Below are positions 42,758 through 51,745 of a DNA stretch of 64,000 nt, piece after piece (position 1 is the first letter of the stretch; each line of letters begins with the position of its first letter). Under the pieces are notes generated by a model. It worked only from the letters and a program-made list of their open reading frames with translations. It had not been told where the DNA came from and did not search any database. The position numbers and the translations under genes were made by a program. Location of the stretch: NCBI GenBank assembly GCA_963794415.1, contig CAWCDI010000005.1, positions 248,001-312,000 on the forward strand, written 5' to 3'. The stretch is from CAVPTL01 sp963794415. GTDB lineage: Bacteria > Actinomycetota > Thermoleophilia > Gaiellales > JAICJC01.

Positions 42758-43942
42758 ATGGTGATCTCCTCCCGCTCGCGAGGGCTGCTTCGCGCTACCG
42801 CCTCGGTGCTGATCGGCTTCGGGGCGATCGCGGCGTTCGCGATCATGGCGATGACGTTCTCGAGCAAGGCGTTCGGCTTCGACTTCCACACCTTCCGGCT
42901 CGCAGCCGAGGACGTGCTGCACAACCGAAGCCCCTATCCGCCGCCGGTCAGGCCGCGCCTGATCCACGAGGATCAGTTCGTCTATCCGCCGCTGGTCGCC
43001 CTCGTGATCGCGCCGTTCACGCTCGTGTCCTTCCACGTCGCGGCGATCATCTTCTGGGCGCTCTCGATGATCTCGCTCGCCGCCTCCCTGCTGCTACTGG
43101 GCGTGCGCGACTGGCGCTGCTACGCCATCGTGACGCTCTGGGCCCCGGTGCAGGTGGGCATCGAGTACGGCACGCTCAACGCCCTGCTCGTGCTGGGCAT
43201 CGCCATCGCGTGGCGCTGGCGCGACCGCTGGATCGCCATCGCCCTGCCGCTGGCCCTCGTGGTCACGGCCAAGCTCTTCCTGGCGCCGCTCATCCTCTGG
43301 CCGGTGCTCGCCCGCCGCACCCGCGCGGCCGGCGGCATGGCGCTCCTCACCGCCCTCGCGCTGGCGCTTCCGTGGTGGGCCATCAGCTGGCGCGGGCTCT
43401 CGGAGTACCGCGCGCTCCTGAACGTGCTCGCGTCGTTCCAGCAGCCCAAGAGCTTCACGCCCGCAGCGCTGGTCGCCGCGCTCGGCGGCTCCTCGCTCAT
43501 GGCCCACGCCGCCACCGTCGCCGTGCTCGCAGCGATCGCCGCCATGGTGTTCGTCGCGTGGCGGCGATCCGACGAGGGCGCGATCCTCTGCCTGGCGATT
43601 GCAGCGGCGCTGATGCTCTCACCGATCGTCTGGATGCACTACTTCACGCTGCTCATCATCCCCGCGGCCATCCGCGGCGGCCGGCTGCACGCGGGCTGGC
43701 TCACCCCGCTGCTCCTCTGGGCCGCCCTCGACGTGAACGGCGTCGGGCAGAGCGGAGGGGCGTGGTGGCGGATCGTCATCGCGATCGCAGTGGTGATCAC
43801 CACGTGCGCCCTGCCGTTGCTCGCGCCGCTCCGGCAGCGAGCCGCGCTCACGACGACCGGCGGTGCCTGGGACGAGCTCAGGCACCGCCGGGAGTCGGCT
43901 CGGGTGGTTACTCCACGAACCGAGCGAAGTGCTGCTGGCTGA
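42758..43942 (+). CDS. GT87/DUF2029-type membrane glycosyltransferase
   Basis: About 394 residues with ten or more helices. The family pattern is seen in FGFDFHTFRLAAEDVLHNRS (first external loop with Asp), YPPPVRPRLIHEDQFVYPPL and YGTLNALLVLGIAIAWRWRD. GT87 enzymes use polyprenyl-phosphate sugars, often mannose, to build envelope glycans on the outer face. Start unclear: GTG 42740, ATG 42755/42758 or GTG 42761; AAGGGAG at 42748-42754 favours 42758 or 42761. The C-terminus reads through a strong hairpin and overlaps the convergent propeller gene by 35 nt, so the true end may be earlier. Confidence 0.8.
   Translation: MVISSRSRGLLRATASVLIGFGAIAAFAIMAMTFSSKAFGFDFHTFRLAAEDVLHNRSPYPPPVRPRLIHEDQFVYPPLVALVIAPFTLVSFHVAAIIFWALSMISLAASLLLLGVRDWRCYAIVTLWAPVQVGIEYGTLNALLVLGIAIAWRWRDRWIAIALPLALVVTAKLFLAPLILWPVLARRTRAAGGMALLTALALALPWWAISWRGLSEYRALLNVLASFQQPKSFTPAALVAALGGSSLMAHAATVAVLAAIAAMVFVAWRRSDEGAILCLAIAAALMLSPIVWMHYFTLLIIPAAIRGGRLHAGWLTPLLLWAALDVNGVGQSGGAWWRIVIAIAVVITTCALPLLAPLRQRAALTTTGGAWDELRHRRESARVVTPRTERSAAG
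43857..43891. terminator. Hairpin at the GT87/propeller 3 junction
   Basis: CCGGCGGTGCCTG (43857-43869) and CAGGCACCGCCGG (43879-43891) form a perfect 13-bp stem with a 9-nt loop. It lies within the last codons of the GT87 gene and 17 nt after the propeller 3 stop on the other strand, and could terminate both. Confidence 0.6.
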
Positions 43943-45110
43943 CGCCGGCGACCTTCGTGAACTCGCCGCCGATGGCGAGTGCGTTGCCGCCCGCGTCCAT
44001 CGCCTCGATGCCGAGGTTGGTGTTGACCGCGGGGTTCCAGGGCGAGAGCACCAGGCCGGTGGCCTCGTCAACCGCCGTGAGCTTGTCGCGCTGCGCCGAC
44101 CCGGGCCGTCCTGAGCAGAAGAAGTTGTTGCCCATGACCGGACCGCAGTAGGTGGTGAAGTGCCCGCCGATGTAGAGCTCGCCGTCGGTCACGCCGAGGC
44201 CGACGACGTTGCCGTTGAAGCCCTCCATGTAGTTGACGGTGCCGTCATCGATGTTCAGGCTGAGCGCCGTGCCGCCGTTACCGGTGCCCGCCGCGAACAG
44301 CACGCCGGGGTTGGCCGGATCCTGCGCGAACCCGATGATCTGGAACGGGCGATACGGGAATCCCGGTGGCGGGACGTAGGTGGGCGGCCCCTGATAGGCG
44401 AACGGGACGGTTGCCCCGGTGGACGTGTCCACCGCGCCGATGGCGATCGCAGACGCGCCGTTGAGCGTGTTCTGATAGCCGCCCTCGACGATGCGCGACT
44501 GGCTGGCATCGGTCGCCAGCGCATGAACCTCGCCGTCAACGACGGGCGCCCACGCAGAGTTGTAGGCGTTGGTGGTGGCGTTGACCTCGGCCAGGAACGA
44601 CCGCGGTGCTGTGAAGGCGCCACCGACGTAGAGGTTGCCGTTGGCCAGCACGAGCGCCCGGACCGCCTTGTTGGGCTTGGTGCTGTTGGTGAACGCCGAG
44701 ACGAGCGCGCCGCTGGATCCGTCCACCTCGGCCAGATTCTTGTGCGCAGCGCCCCCGACGTTGGTGAACGAGCCGCCGATGTAGATGTTGCCGCCGCTCG
44801 AGAGCAGCGTGTAGACGGTGCCGTTCACGTTGGGATTCCACGGGAGCAGCGCCCCGGTGGTCATGTCAACCGCAGCAACATGGTTTCGCGCCACGGACGT
44901 GCCGCCGCCGCTGGGAATCATCGCCGTGAACTGCCCGCCGAGATACGCCGTGTTGCCCACGATGAGGATCTTCCGCACCGTGCCGTTCGCCTGATACGAC
45001 GACGCCGGCTTCTTCTGAACCACGGCCGCATCGGCGACTGACGCAGCCACCAGGCTCGCAATCGCCGCGATGCCCAGGACCGCAGCTCGTTTCCTGCCCA
45101 GAACTCTCAC
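43908..45110 (-). CDS. Secreted delta-60-type beta-propeller protein, paralogue 3
   Basis: 400 residues from GTG 45110, with GGAGGGGACAGG just upstream. Signal peptide AAVLGIAAIASLVAASVA, then ADA. Blades YLGGQFTAMI, YIGGSFTNVG, YVGGAFTAPR, YIGGHFTTYC, AIGGEFTKVA. It shares length and long stretches with paralogue 1, such as DAAVVQKKP, ANGTVR, TTGALLPWNPNVNG, KPNKAVR and VAGVSQQHF, so the two probably arose by duplication. Surface or extracellular; no catalytic motif. Confidence 0.85.
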   Translation of the reverse strand: MRVLGRKRAAVLGIAAIASLVAASVADAAVVQKKPASSYQANGTVRKILIVGNTAYLGGQFTAMIPSGGGTSVARNHVAAVDMTTGALLPWNPNVNGTVYTLLSSGGNIYIGGSFTNVGGAAHKNLAEVDGSSGALVSAFTNSTKPNKAVRALVLANGNLYVGGAFTAPRSFLAEVNATTNAYNSAWAPVVDGEVHALATDASQSRIVEGGYQNTLNGASAIAIGAVDTSTGATVPFAYQGPPTYVPPPGFPYRPFQIIGFAQDPANPGVLFAAGTGNGGTALSLNIDDGTVNYMEGFNGNVVGLGVTDGELYIGGHFTTYCGPVMGNNFFCSGRPGSAQRDKLTAVDEATGLVLSPWNPAVNTNLGIEAMDAGGNALAIGGEFTKVAGVSQQHFARFVE

Positions 45111-45143
45111 CCTGTCCCCTCCCCTTGTGTTGCCAGCCGTGCT

Positions 45144-45157
45144 TTACCGGCCGGTAA
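45144..45157. promoter_or_regulatory. Perfect 14-bp palindrome upstream of propeller 3
   Basis: TTACCGGCCGGTAA, 34 nt before the GTG. It lies in the 90-nt gap between the propeller 3 and NlpC/P60 genes, which are read on the same strand. A TTGCCA (minus strand) with CACATT 17 bases on lies just upstream and may be the promoter, so the palindrome would be near the transcription start. Candidate operator; regulator unknown. Confidence 0.45.
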
Positions 45158-45200
45158 CATCAAATGTGCAGGCACTTTGTGCGCCTGGCAAGCCCCTGGG

Positions 45201-46651
45201 CTAGCGGAGCGCGCGGAGCGAGCGCGGGTCGCCCCAGACGGTGAGATGGAGATGGGGGTGGTGCACCGGGGTGCGGAAAGGCTTCGTCTCGGCGGCCACC
45301 TGCGTGACCTGCGCCCGCACCTTCACCTGCGACGAGGGGATGGTCGCCGTCGCGGCGGCCTTCTGCGGCACCGCGCGCACCGGCTGCGACACCACGGGCG
45401 TGACGGGGTCCACCAGCGCGATCTCGGAGGCAACCGCGGCTCTGGGCCGGGGCGCGAGCGACCCGCCTGTCCAGATGCGGCCGTACGAGTCCCATGCGAC
45501 GCTCGAGAGCGGCTCGCGCGCCACCGGCGCACCCGTGTGCGAGGCGACGATCACGTCGCCGTCGCCCGCGTAGAGCGCGACGTGGAAGGCGTAGCCGACG
45601 GAGGTCTGCAGGAACACGAGATCGCCGGGGCGGAGCTGGGCGCGGGAGATGGGCTGCGACATCTCGAGCAGCACCTCGGCGGTTGGCCGGCCCGGCAGCG
45701 CGTACCCGGCGTTGGCATAGGCGAAATCGACCAGGCCCGAGCAGTCGAATCCGCCCTCGGCCTCGCTGTCGCCGCCCCACACGTACGGCCAGCCGATCTG
45801 CGATGCCGCCCACGCGACGATCCGCCTGCCCACCCGGCGGGCAGCGTCTTCGGATGGCTCGCGAGCGGGCGGTGCGCGGCGGGGTTCGGGTGCCTGTGGG
45901 AGTGCTGCGTGGCAGCCGGCGGAACCGGGGGCGGCGGCGTGGTCTTCACGTGATGGTGGGCCGTCGTGGGGATGGGGGGAGCCTTCACCGGTGTGGCCGT
46001 CGCCGGCGGCGTGGAGGCCGGGGGGCTGTTTGCCGGCGGCTGTGTGACGGGGGGCGGGACGACCTGCACCTGGGCGATGACGATCCGCGAGCCGGCGGGC
46101 ACGCCGTCGTGGGTCGCGGTCACCTCGACGGTGATGGCAGCCTCGGGATCGGCGGCGTAGGAGCTGCCGGCATCGCGCACGGCGCCCACCGTGAGCGAGC
46201 CCCAATCAGCAAGGGGAACCGAGCCGCCGGGAGCCAGATCGACCGCCGTTCCGAGCACCTCGAGGCCCGACACAGAGGCGCTCTCGCCCGTGAGGGTGCC
46301 GTCGCTTGCGAGCTGCGCCGAGGCGCTCGCCGAGCCGAAGGTGATCTCACCGCCGAAGAGCGACCCGCCGTCGCTCTGCGCAAGCACCTCGGCGGCCGTG
46401 ATGCTGGTCTGCCACCGGCCGCCGGTCACCGCGGCCTGGCCGCCGGGAAGCGATGCGCCGCCGTCACTCGCAGCGGTGCCCGAGATGGCACCGGCGGTGA
46501 TCGATGCCTGGCCGGGCTGGGTGAAGAGCAGGGCGTCTGCGGTCAGCGCCGGAGGCGTGGCAGGGGTCGTGTCGGCGAGCGCCACGTGAGGCGCCGCGAC
46601 CAACCCAACCGTCATGAATGCGAGCGCCACAGCACCCGGCCACCGAATCAT
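45201..46651 (-). CDS. Secreted NlpC/P60 cell-wall endopeptidase, one-base frameshift
   Basis: ATG 46651 follows GGGGTGGGG and starts a signal peptide (AVALAFMTVGLVAAPHVALA). The N-terminal ~220 residues form a beta-rich domain of repeats (TAGAISGTAASDGGASL, SASAQLASDGTLTGESA). A Pro-rich linker (PPPVTQPPANSPPASTPP) follows. The frame changes somewhere in 45835-45900; beyond it the NlpC/P60 domain reads IGWPYVWGGDSEAEGGFDCS with the catalytic Cys, then FHVALYAGDGDVIVASHTG with the catalytic His. It probably cuts peptidoglycan stem peptides outside the cell. About 483 residues if repaired. Confidence 0.8.
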
Positions 46652-46778
46652 CTGGAACCCCACCCCCTGAAGCACAGCACCGACCCCCCGGCCGGTGCGC
46701 CACAAGCATACTCGATCATTTTGATAAACGGGCAAGCCGCTCACAAACAGTCTCCGCCGGGCGGCCGAACACCCGGGA

Positions 46779-47849
46779 GTGCCCTCCCGCCTGCCCGCGC
46801 TCACGACGCTTCGGTTCCTCGCCGCGATGGGCGTTTTCGCCCACCACGCGGTGGGGCCAACGGGCCACCGCTCGGGCCTTGCTCGGCTCCTCTGGGAGGG
46901 CTCGAGCGGCGTCACGTTCTTCTTCGTCCTCTCGGGGTTTGTGCTCTCGTGGAGCCACGCAGAGCGGCTTTCACAGCATGCCCCCGGCGCCAGGACGCGG
47001 TTCTACGCGGCGCGGTTTGCCCGCATCTACCCGCTTGTCCTGCTGGTGTTCGTGATCGCCGCCGCACCCTCGCTCGCCGAGCGGCTCCGCATGGGCCCAG
47101 GGGCACTTCTGCCGGGGGTGTTCCAGCTCACCCTGACGCAGGCGTTCGTGCCAGTTTCCGATCCGCTCACCGGCATGATGGTGCCGCTCGGCTTCGACGC
47201 CCCGGCGTGGAGCCTCTCGTGCGAGGCGTTCTTCTACGCGCTCTTCCCGTTCTTCGCAGTCGTGCTCTGGCGGCTTCGCCGGCCCGCGATCCTGCTTGCG
47301 TGCGCAGCGACGCTCGCCCTGCTGCCGCTGACCCTCGCAGCGGGCCTGCACGCACGGCCCCGCGCCGTCTACTGGGTGCTCTACATCTTCCCGCCCAGCC
47401 GCCTGGCCGACTTCCTGGTAGGCGCCTGCCTGGGCCTCGCCGCGCTTCGCATACGTCGCCGCACGGCCGCTGCGACGTGGCCGGGAACCCTCGCCGAGGG
47501 CGCAGCGCTGGGCGCGCTGGGGCTCGCGGTGCTCTGCTCGGATCACGTCCCGCTCGCCTACCGCTACGACGCGTACTACCTGCCCGTGATGGCGGCGGTG
47601 GTGTTCACGCTGGGGCTCGAGCGGGGCCGGATCTCACGGTTGCTCGGCCACCGGGCGCTCGTCTTCCTGGGCGAGATCAGCTTCGCGTTCTATCTCCTGC
47701 ACACGCTCGTCATGCGGGATTGCGCCTGCTCCTGGTGGCTGAGTCTCACCATCAGCTTGAGCCTGAGTGTTGTGGTCTTTCGGGCCTATGAGATGCCTGC
47801 GCGCCGGCGTATCACCCACGGCTTCGCACGCCGCGAACGCTGCGGCTAG
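46779..47849 (+). CDS. Membrane acyltransferase (acyltransferase-3/OafA family)
   Basis: 356 residues from GTG 46779. About ten helices with family marks: LTTLRFLAAMGVFAHHAVGP (catalytic His), TFFFVLSGFVLSWSHA, RFYAARFARIYPL, AWSLSCEAFFYALFPFF and SFAFYLLHTLVMR. It probably moves acyl groups onto an exported glycan or glycolipid. Divergent from the NlpC/P60 gene with 127 nt between starts. The last ~12 codons overlap the opposing nonapeptide-repeat gene. Confidence 0.87.
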   Translation: MPSRLPALTTLRFLAAMGVFAHHAVGPTGHRSGLARLLWEGSSGVTFFFVLSGFVLSWSHAERLSQHAPGARTRFYAARFARIYPLVLLVFVIAAAPSLAERLRMGPGALLPGVFQLTLTQAFVPVSDPLTGMMVPLGFDAPAWSLSCEAFFYALFPFFAVVLWRLRRPAILLACAATLALLPLTLAAGLHARPRAVYWVLYIFPPSRLADFLVGACLGLAALRIRRRTAAATWPGTLAEGAALGALGLAVLCSDHVPLAYRYDAYYLPVMAAVVFTLGLERGRISRLLGHRALVFLGEISFAFYLLHTLVMRDCACSWWLSLTISLSLSVVVFRAYEMPARRRITHGFARRERCG

Positions 47850-48087
47850 CCAGCAGCGACCAGCGCGAGGCGAACGACATCGCCGAGCCGATCGAGGCGA
47901 ACGACGCCACCGATCCGATCGAGCACGAGCTCCCGACCGATCCGATGGAGAGCACCGACCCGACCGAGCCGATCGAGAGCACGGAGCCCTCCGACGCGAT
48001 CGAGAGAACGGAGTGCCGCGACCGGATCGACCAGCGCGACGTCGCCGCCGAGCAGTGAATACCCGGTGCCTGGCACCGTCGATTCAT
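47812..48087 (-). CDS. Small protein with Ser-Ile-Gly-Ser nonapeptide repeats
   Basis: 91 residues from ATG 48087. The centre is built of 9-residue units: SVLSIASEG, SVLSIGSVG, SVLSIGSVG, SSCSIGSVA, SFASIGSAM, ending SFASRWSLL. Such Ser/Gly/Ile repeats occur in uncharacterised actinobacterial proteins and could form a short beta-solenoid or fibre. The DNA is also periodic (27 nt), so another frame (47846-48076) looks repetitive too, but the SIGS frame is the chemically sensible one. The start codon lies inside a REP-like palindrome, so the true start may be lower. Confidence 0.5.
   Translation of the reverse strand: MNRRCQAPGIHCSAATSRWSIRSRHSVLSIASEGSVLSIGSVGSVLSIGSVGSSCSIGSVASFASIGSAMSFASRWSLLASRSVRGVRSRG
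48056..48086. repeat. REP-like palindrome, copy 2
   Basis: TGAAT-acc-CGGTGCCTGGCACCG-tcg-ATTCA. Core identical to copy 1; flanking TGAAT and ATTCA are perfect inverted repeats. It lies at the border between the nonapeptide-repeat gene and the large fusion gene. Confidence 0.7.
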
Positions 48088-48100
48088 CGGTGACTCGTTG

Positions 48101-51100
48101 TCACACATGGTCGTCCCCCATGATCAGGTCGGCGAAGCTCGCCGACGACTTCCCGAACTCCCACCACCCTTCCACGCCCTCGCGCACGTAGGCGACGTTG
48201 CGGCCGTAGCAGAGCGGCACCAGCGCGACGCGCTCGGTGACCGCCATGCGATCGACCTGATGGAAGAGCTCCAGCCGCGCCGGGCCGGTGGTCTGGCGCC
48301 GGGCGCGATCGATCAGCTCGTCGAGCGCCGCATCGGCGAACCCGCCTTCGTTTGTGAGCGCGTCCGACTGCAAGAGCAGCCGCAGGCAGTACTCGGGATC
48401 GGGATACCCCGGCAGCCACCCGCCGATGTAGACCTGGCCCAGCTCGGAGAGCCGCGGCAGCGTGGCGACCTCCTCGGCCCGCCACGCCACGTGCTCGACG
48501 CGCACTCCCAGCACGTCGCGCCAGCCGCGCGCGAGCACCTCGAGCACCGGGCCCCAGACGTCCTGGGTGGCCACCACCAGCGGCTCGTCCGGCGTCACGC
48601 CGGAGGCTGCAAGCGCAGCGCGCGCCGCCTCCGGATCGAACCCGAGCGCGATGTCCGGATTGTGGCCCTGAAGCGCCGGTGGGACGATGCCGCCACGCGC
48701 CACCGGCAGGTGGCTGGGCAGCACCGCGGCGAGCTCCCCGCGATCAACGGCGAGTGCCAGCGCCCGGCGGAAGAGCTCCTGGCCCGTAACGGGGTCGGCG
48801 TGGCGAAACGCCAGGTACGCCGTCCACGTCGCCGGGCCCGGGACAGCTACGGGCGCGTCAGCCGGCAGGTGGTCGGCCACGCGCGGTGAGTACACCAGGG
48901 GGATCAGATCAGCGGTGCCCGCTGCGAAGCGCTCGAGGGCCTCGTCCACGCGGGCGCGCGTGATGTCAACGGTCTGCACGTTGCCCGGATGATCCGCCCG
49001 CCCCGGCCGGCGCTCGAGCACGATCCGGTCGCTGCTGCGCTCGCCCTGGCCAAACGGCCCGCTCACCACCTGCACTCCCGGCTGCGTCCAGGTCTCGCCG
49101 TCGCGCTCGATCGCATGGCGGGGAAGCGGCGCCGCGTCGGCGCGGTTCACCACGCTCATGAAGTACGGCGCCGGCGCGGCCAGACGGAACTCCACCGTGC
49201 GGTCATCCACCGCGCGCACGCCCACGGCCGCGGGATCGCTGATCTGACGGTGGTAGAACTCGCGCCCGCCCTCCAGCACGAAGTAGATCGCCACCGAGAT
49301 CCCCGGCCGATCGGGATCGAGCACCCGCAGGATCGCGTACACCAGGTCGCCCGCGGTCAGCGGATGGCCGTCCGACCACTCGAGCCCGGCGCGCAGGTGG
49401 AACACGTAGGTGAGCCCGTCGTCGGAGATCTCCCACCGCTCGGCCAGCGACGGCAGGATCGTGCGCTCGGGCCCGGCCACCACCAGCCGGTCGAAGAGCT
49501 GCATGCCCAGGCGGATGTCGGCCCACCATCCGGCGTACGCGGGATCGGGCACCCGCGGGACGTAGGTGGTGGCGACCCGCAGCGTCCGGCTCGCCTCGGG
49601 CACGCCGGCCGGCGGCGTCCAGAGCTGGAACGCGCGCTGATAGGCCGCGTTTGCCTCGCTGAATCGCATGGACGTATGCAGCGCAAGCGCGAGCTTGAAG
49701 AGCACGCCGGCGGCCTCCTGATCCTCGCCGCGGCGCTCGAGCACCTGAAGGAGCGCGCGGTAGTGGCCGATCGCCTCGTCGAGCGCCCAGTTTCGCCGGG
49801 CGCGATCGCCGGCGAGCGCGAGGTACTGCGCGGCGCGATCATCGTCGGCGGCCTCCAGCCAGTGGTGGGCGAGCAGGCCGTACACCTCCTCGAGCGCCTC
49901 GGCATGCCGGTGCTCGAGCCACGCCGCGGCCCGCGCGTGCAGCTCCCGGCGCCGGTCGCTCACGAGCGTGCGGTAGGCGCCCTCCTGGATGAGCGCGTGC
50001 TTGAACCGGTACTCCGGCTCGGGCCAGCGGCGCTCCTCGTGCACCAGGTCAAGCCGCTGCAGCTCGCGCAGGCCGGCCTGCAGGTCGATGCCCTCGCCGG
50101 CGACGCCGGCGAGCAGCGCGAACCCGAACTGGCGGCCGATCACCGACGCTGCGAGCAGCAGCTCGTGATCCTGGGATTCGAGCCGGTCGATGCGCGCGAG
50201 GATGACCTGCTCGACGGTCGGCGGCAGCTCGACCGCGGTCTCTCGCACCAGCTCCCAGCGCCCGTCGCGCTGGGCCAGCGCACCGGAGTCGGCCATCGAG
50301 CGCAGGAGCTCCTCGAGGTAGAACGGGTTGCCCTCGCCGGCGTCCAGGAGCCGGGTGCGGACCCCGGGCGGGAAGCTCTGCATGTCGGCCAGCGTCTCGA
50401 GGAGCTCGTCGGTGGCGGCGCCCGAGAGCGGCCGCAGCGAGAGCTCCCGCAGGCGGTGGGGGTAGTCGCGCGCGGCCGCCCCGCGCACCTGCTGCCAGCC
50501 GTGGTCGCGCTCGGGCCGCGCGGTCACCATCACCAGGAGCGCTGTCCGCTCAACCGCCCCCAGCAGCCGCTCGATCAGCGCGAGCGAGGTTGCATCCGCC
50601 CAGTGGAGATCCTCGATGAGCACCGCGACGGGCCGGTCGCGCGACAGCGCCTCGAGCAGATGCTCGACCACCTCGAAGGTGCGGTACTGGAGCGCCTCGG
50701 GCGCGAGCTCAGCCACCCGCGCCTGCGCCTGGGGCTCGAGCGTGAGGCCAAGGAGCGCCCCCAGGTAGGGGTAGTAGGTCTCCGACCGGTCGCCCAGCAG
50801 GCCGTCGAGCGCCCGGCGAAGCGCGACGCGCACGCGCAGGTCGGGCTCGTTCACGCCCACGCCGAGCCAGCCGCGAAGCAGGTCGCGAAACGGCCAGTAG
50901 GGCATCGACTCTCCAAAGCTCACGCACCGGCCCTCGAGCCAGAGCGGAGCCGCCGGCGCGCCGCTCGTCGCCGAGAAGAGCTCGTGCAGCTCGGCGGTGA
51001 GGCGGCTCTTGCCGACGCCCGGCTCGCCCACCACCACCACGATGCCGCCCGATCCCGAGGCGACGGCTTCCACGGCCGCCCGGCCCTCGGAGAGCTCGGG

Positions 51101-51721
51101 CGAGCGTCCCACGAGCGGCGTCGCGCGGGTGCCGTGACGGACGCCGGCGGCGATCACATCCAGCACGTCGCAGGCCTCCACCGCCTCGGCGCGGCCGCGG
51201 ACGTCCAGGCTGCGCAGCTCGCCCCACGTGAAGAGCGCCTCGGCCGAGCGGCGCGTCGCGAGCGCGGCGAGCACCGATCCGGGGGCGGCAAGCCCCTGCA
51301 GCCGCGCGGCCGTATTCACGGTGTCGCCGAAGGCGGCGTACTCCAGCCGGTCGCCCGCGCCGATCTGGCCGAGCACCGCCTCGCCGGTGTTCACGCCCAC
51401 GCGCACCCCGAAGCCCTCCACCCCCCAGCCGGCCGCGACCTCGGCCGCATAGCCGCGCATCTCGGCAACGATCTCGAGCCCGGCCCGCAGCGCGCGCTCG
51501 GCGTCGTCCTCATGCGCGACCGGCGCGCCGAAGAGCGCGAGCACGCCGTCGCCCGCCAGATCCTTCACCGTGCCGCCGTAGCGCTCGACCAGCCGCACGA
51601 TGCGCGCGACCGCCTCGCCCACCACCAGCTTCGCGTCCTCGGCGCCGAGCGAATCGGCGATGCCGGTGGAACCGACGAGGTCGGCCACCAGCACCGTGAT
51701 CACCTTTCGCTCTTCACGCAT
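48101..51721 (-). CDS. Nucleotidyl cyclase - STAND ATPase - TPR - solute-binding (SBP_5) fusion protein
   Basis: 1206 residues, uninterrupted. Residues 5-190: class III cyclase with both metal Asp (VLVADLVGS Asp14, GDG Asp58), Lys53 and the transition-state pair in DTVNTAARL (Asn136, Arg140), so probably active. Residues 200-550: AAA/STAND ATPase with Walker A GEPGVGKS (about 232-239) and Walker B VLIEDLHWAD (about 367-376). Residues 560-705: helical TPR-like region (EYRFKHALIQEGAYRTLVSD). Residues 711-1190: peptide/nickel-type extracytoplasmic solute-binding domain (WEISDDGLTYVFHLRAGLEW, FRRALALAVDRGELA, YIGGWLPGYPDPEYCLRLLL). There is no signal peptide, so the binding domain is cytoplasmic. 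Confidence 0.9.
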   Translation of the reverse strand: MREERKVITVLVADLVGSTGIADSLGAEDAKLVVGEAVARIVRLVERYGGTVKDLAGDGVLALFGAPVAHEDDAERALRAGLEIVAEMRGYAAEVAAGWGVEGFGVRVGVNTGEAVLGQIGAGDRLEYAAFGDTVNTAARLQGLAAPGSVLAALATRRSAEALFTWGELRSLDVRGRAEAVEACDVLDVIAAGVRHGTRATPLVGRSPELSEGRAAVEAVASGSGGIVVVVGEPGVGKSRLTAELHELFSATSGAPAAPLWLEGRCVSFGESMPYWPFRDLLRGWLGVGVNEPDLRVRVALRRALDGLLGDRSETYYPYLGALLGLTLEPQAQARVAELAPEALQYRTFEVVEHLLEALSRDRPVAVLIEDLHWADATSLALIERLLGAVERTALLVMVTARPERDHGWQQVRGAAARDYPHRLRELSLRPLSGAATDELLETLADMQSFPPGVRTRLLDAGEGNPFYLEELLRSMADSGALAQRDGRWELVRETAVELPPTVEQVILARIDRLESQDHELLLAASVIGRQFGFALLAGVAGEGIDLQAGLRELQRLDLVHEERRWPEPEYRFKHALIQEGAYRTLVSDRRRELHARAAAWLEHRHAEALEEVYGLLAHHWLEAADDDRAAQYLALAGDRARRNWALDEAIGHYRALLQVLERRGEDQEAAGVLFKLALALHTSMRFSEANAAYQRAFQLWTPPAGVPEASRTLRVATTYVPRVPDPAYAGWWADIRLGMQLFDRLVVAGPERTILPSLAERWEISDDGLTYVFHLRAGLEWSDGHPLTAGDLVYAILRVLDPDRPGISVAIYFVLEGGREFYHRQISDPAAVGVRAVDDRTVEFRLAAPAPYFMSVVNRADAAPLPRHAIERDGETWTQPGVQVVSGPFGQGERSSDRIVLERRPGRADHPGNVQTVDITRARVDEALERFAAGTADLIPLVYSPRVADHLPADAPVAVPGPATWTAYLAFRHADPVTGQELFRRALALAVDRGELAAVLPSHLPVARGGIVPPALQGHNPDIALGFDPEAARAALAASGVTPDEPLVVATQDVWGPVLEVLARGWRDVLGVRVEHVAWRAEEVATLPRLSELGQVYIGGWLPGYPDPEYCLRLLLQSDALTNEGGFADAALDELIDRARRQTTGPARLELFHQVDRMAVTERVALVPLCYGRNVAYVREGVEGWWEFGKSSASFADLIMGDDHV

Positions 51722-51745
51722 CCAGCGATGGTAGAGGCTCTGCGG

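Noticed and set aside
43857..43891. Fourth copy of the REP-like element
   Set aside because: It shares GGTGCC/GGCACC halves, but they are split by a 9-nt loop and lack the TGAAT/ATTCA flanks. It fits a terminator better.
47846..48076. Alternative repetitive frame (LDRVGGLRALDRLGRVG type) in the nonapeptide-repeat region
   Set aside because: The repeat DNA makes every frame periodic. The SIGS frame matches a protein type I recognise and has the more regular nine-residue units.
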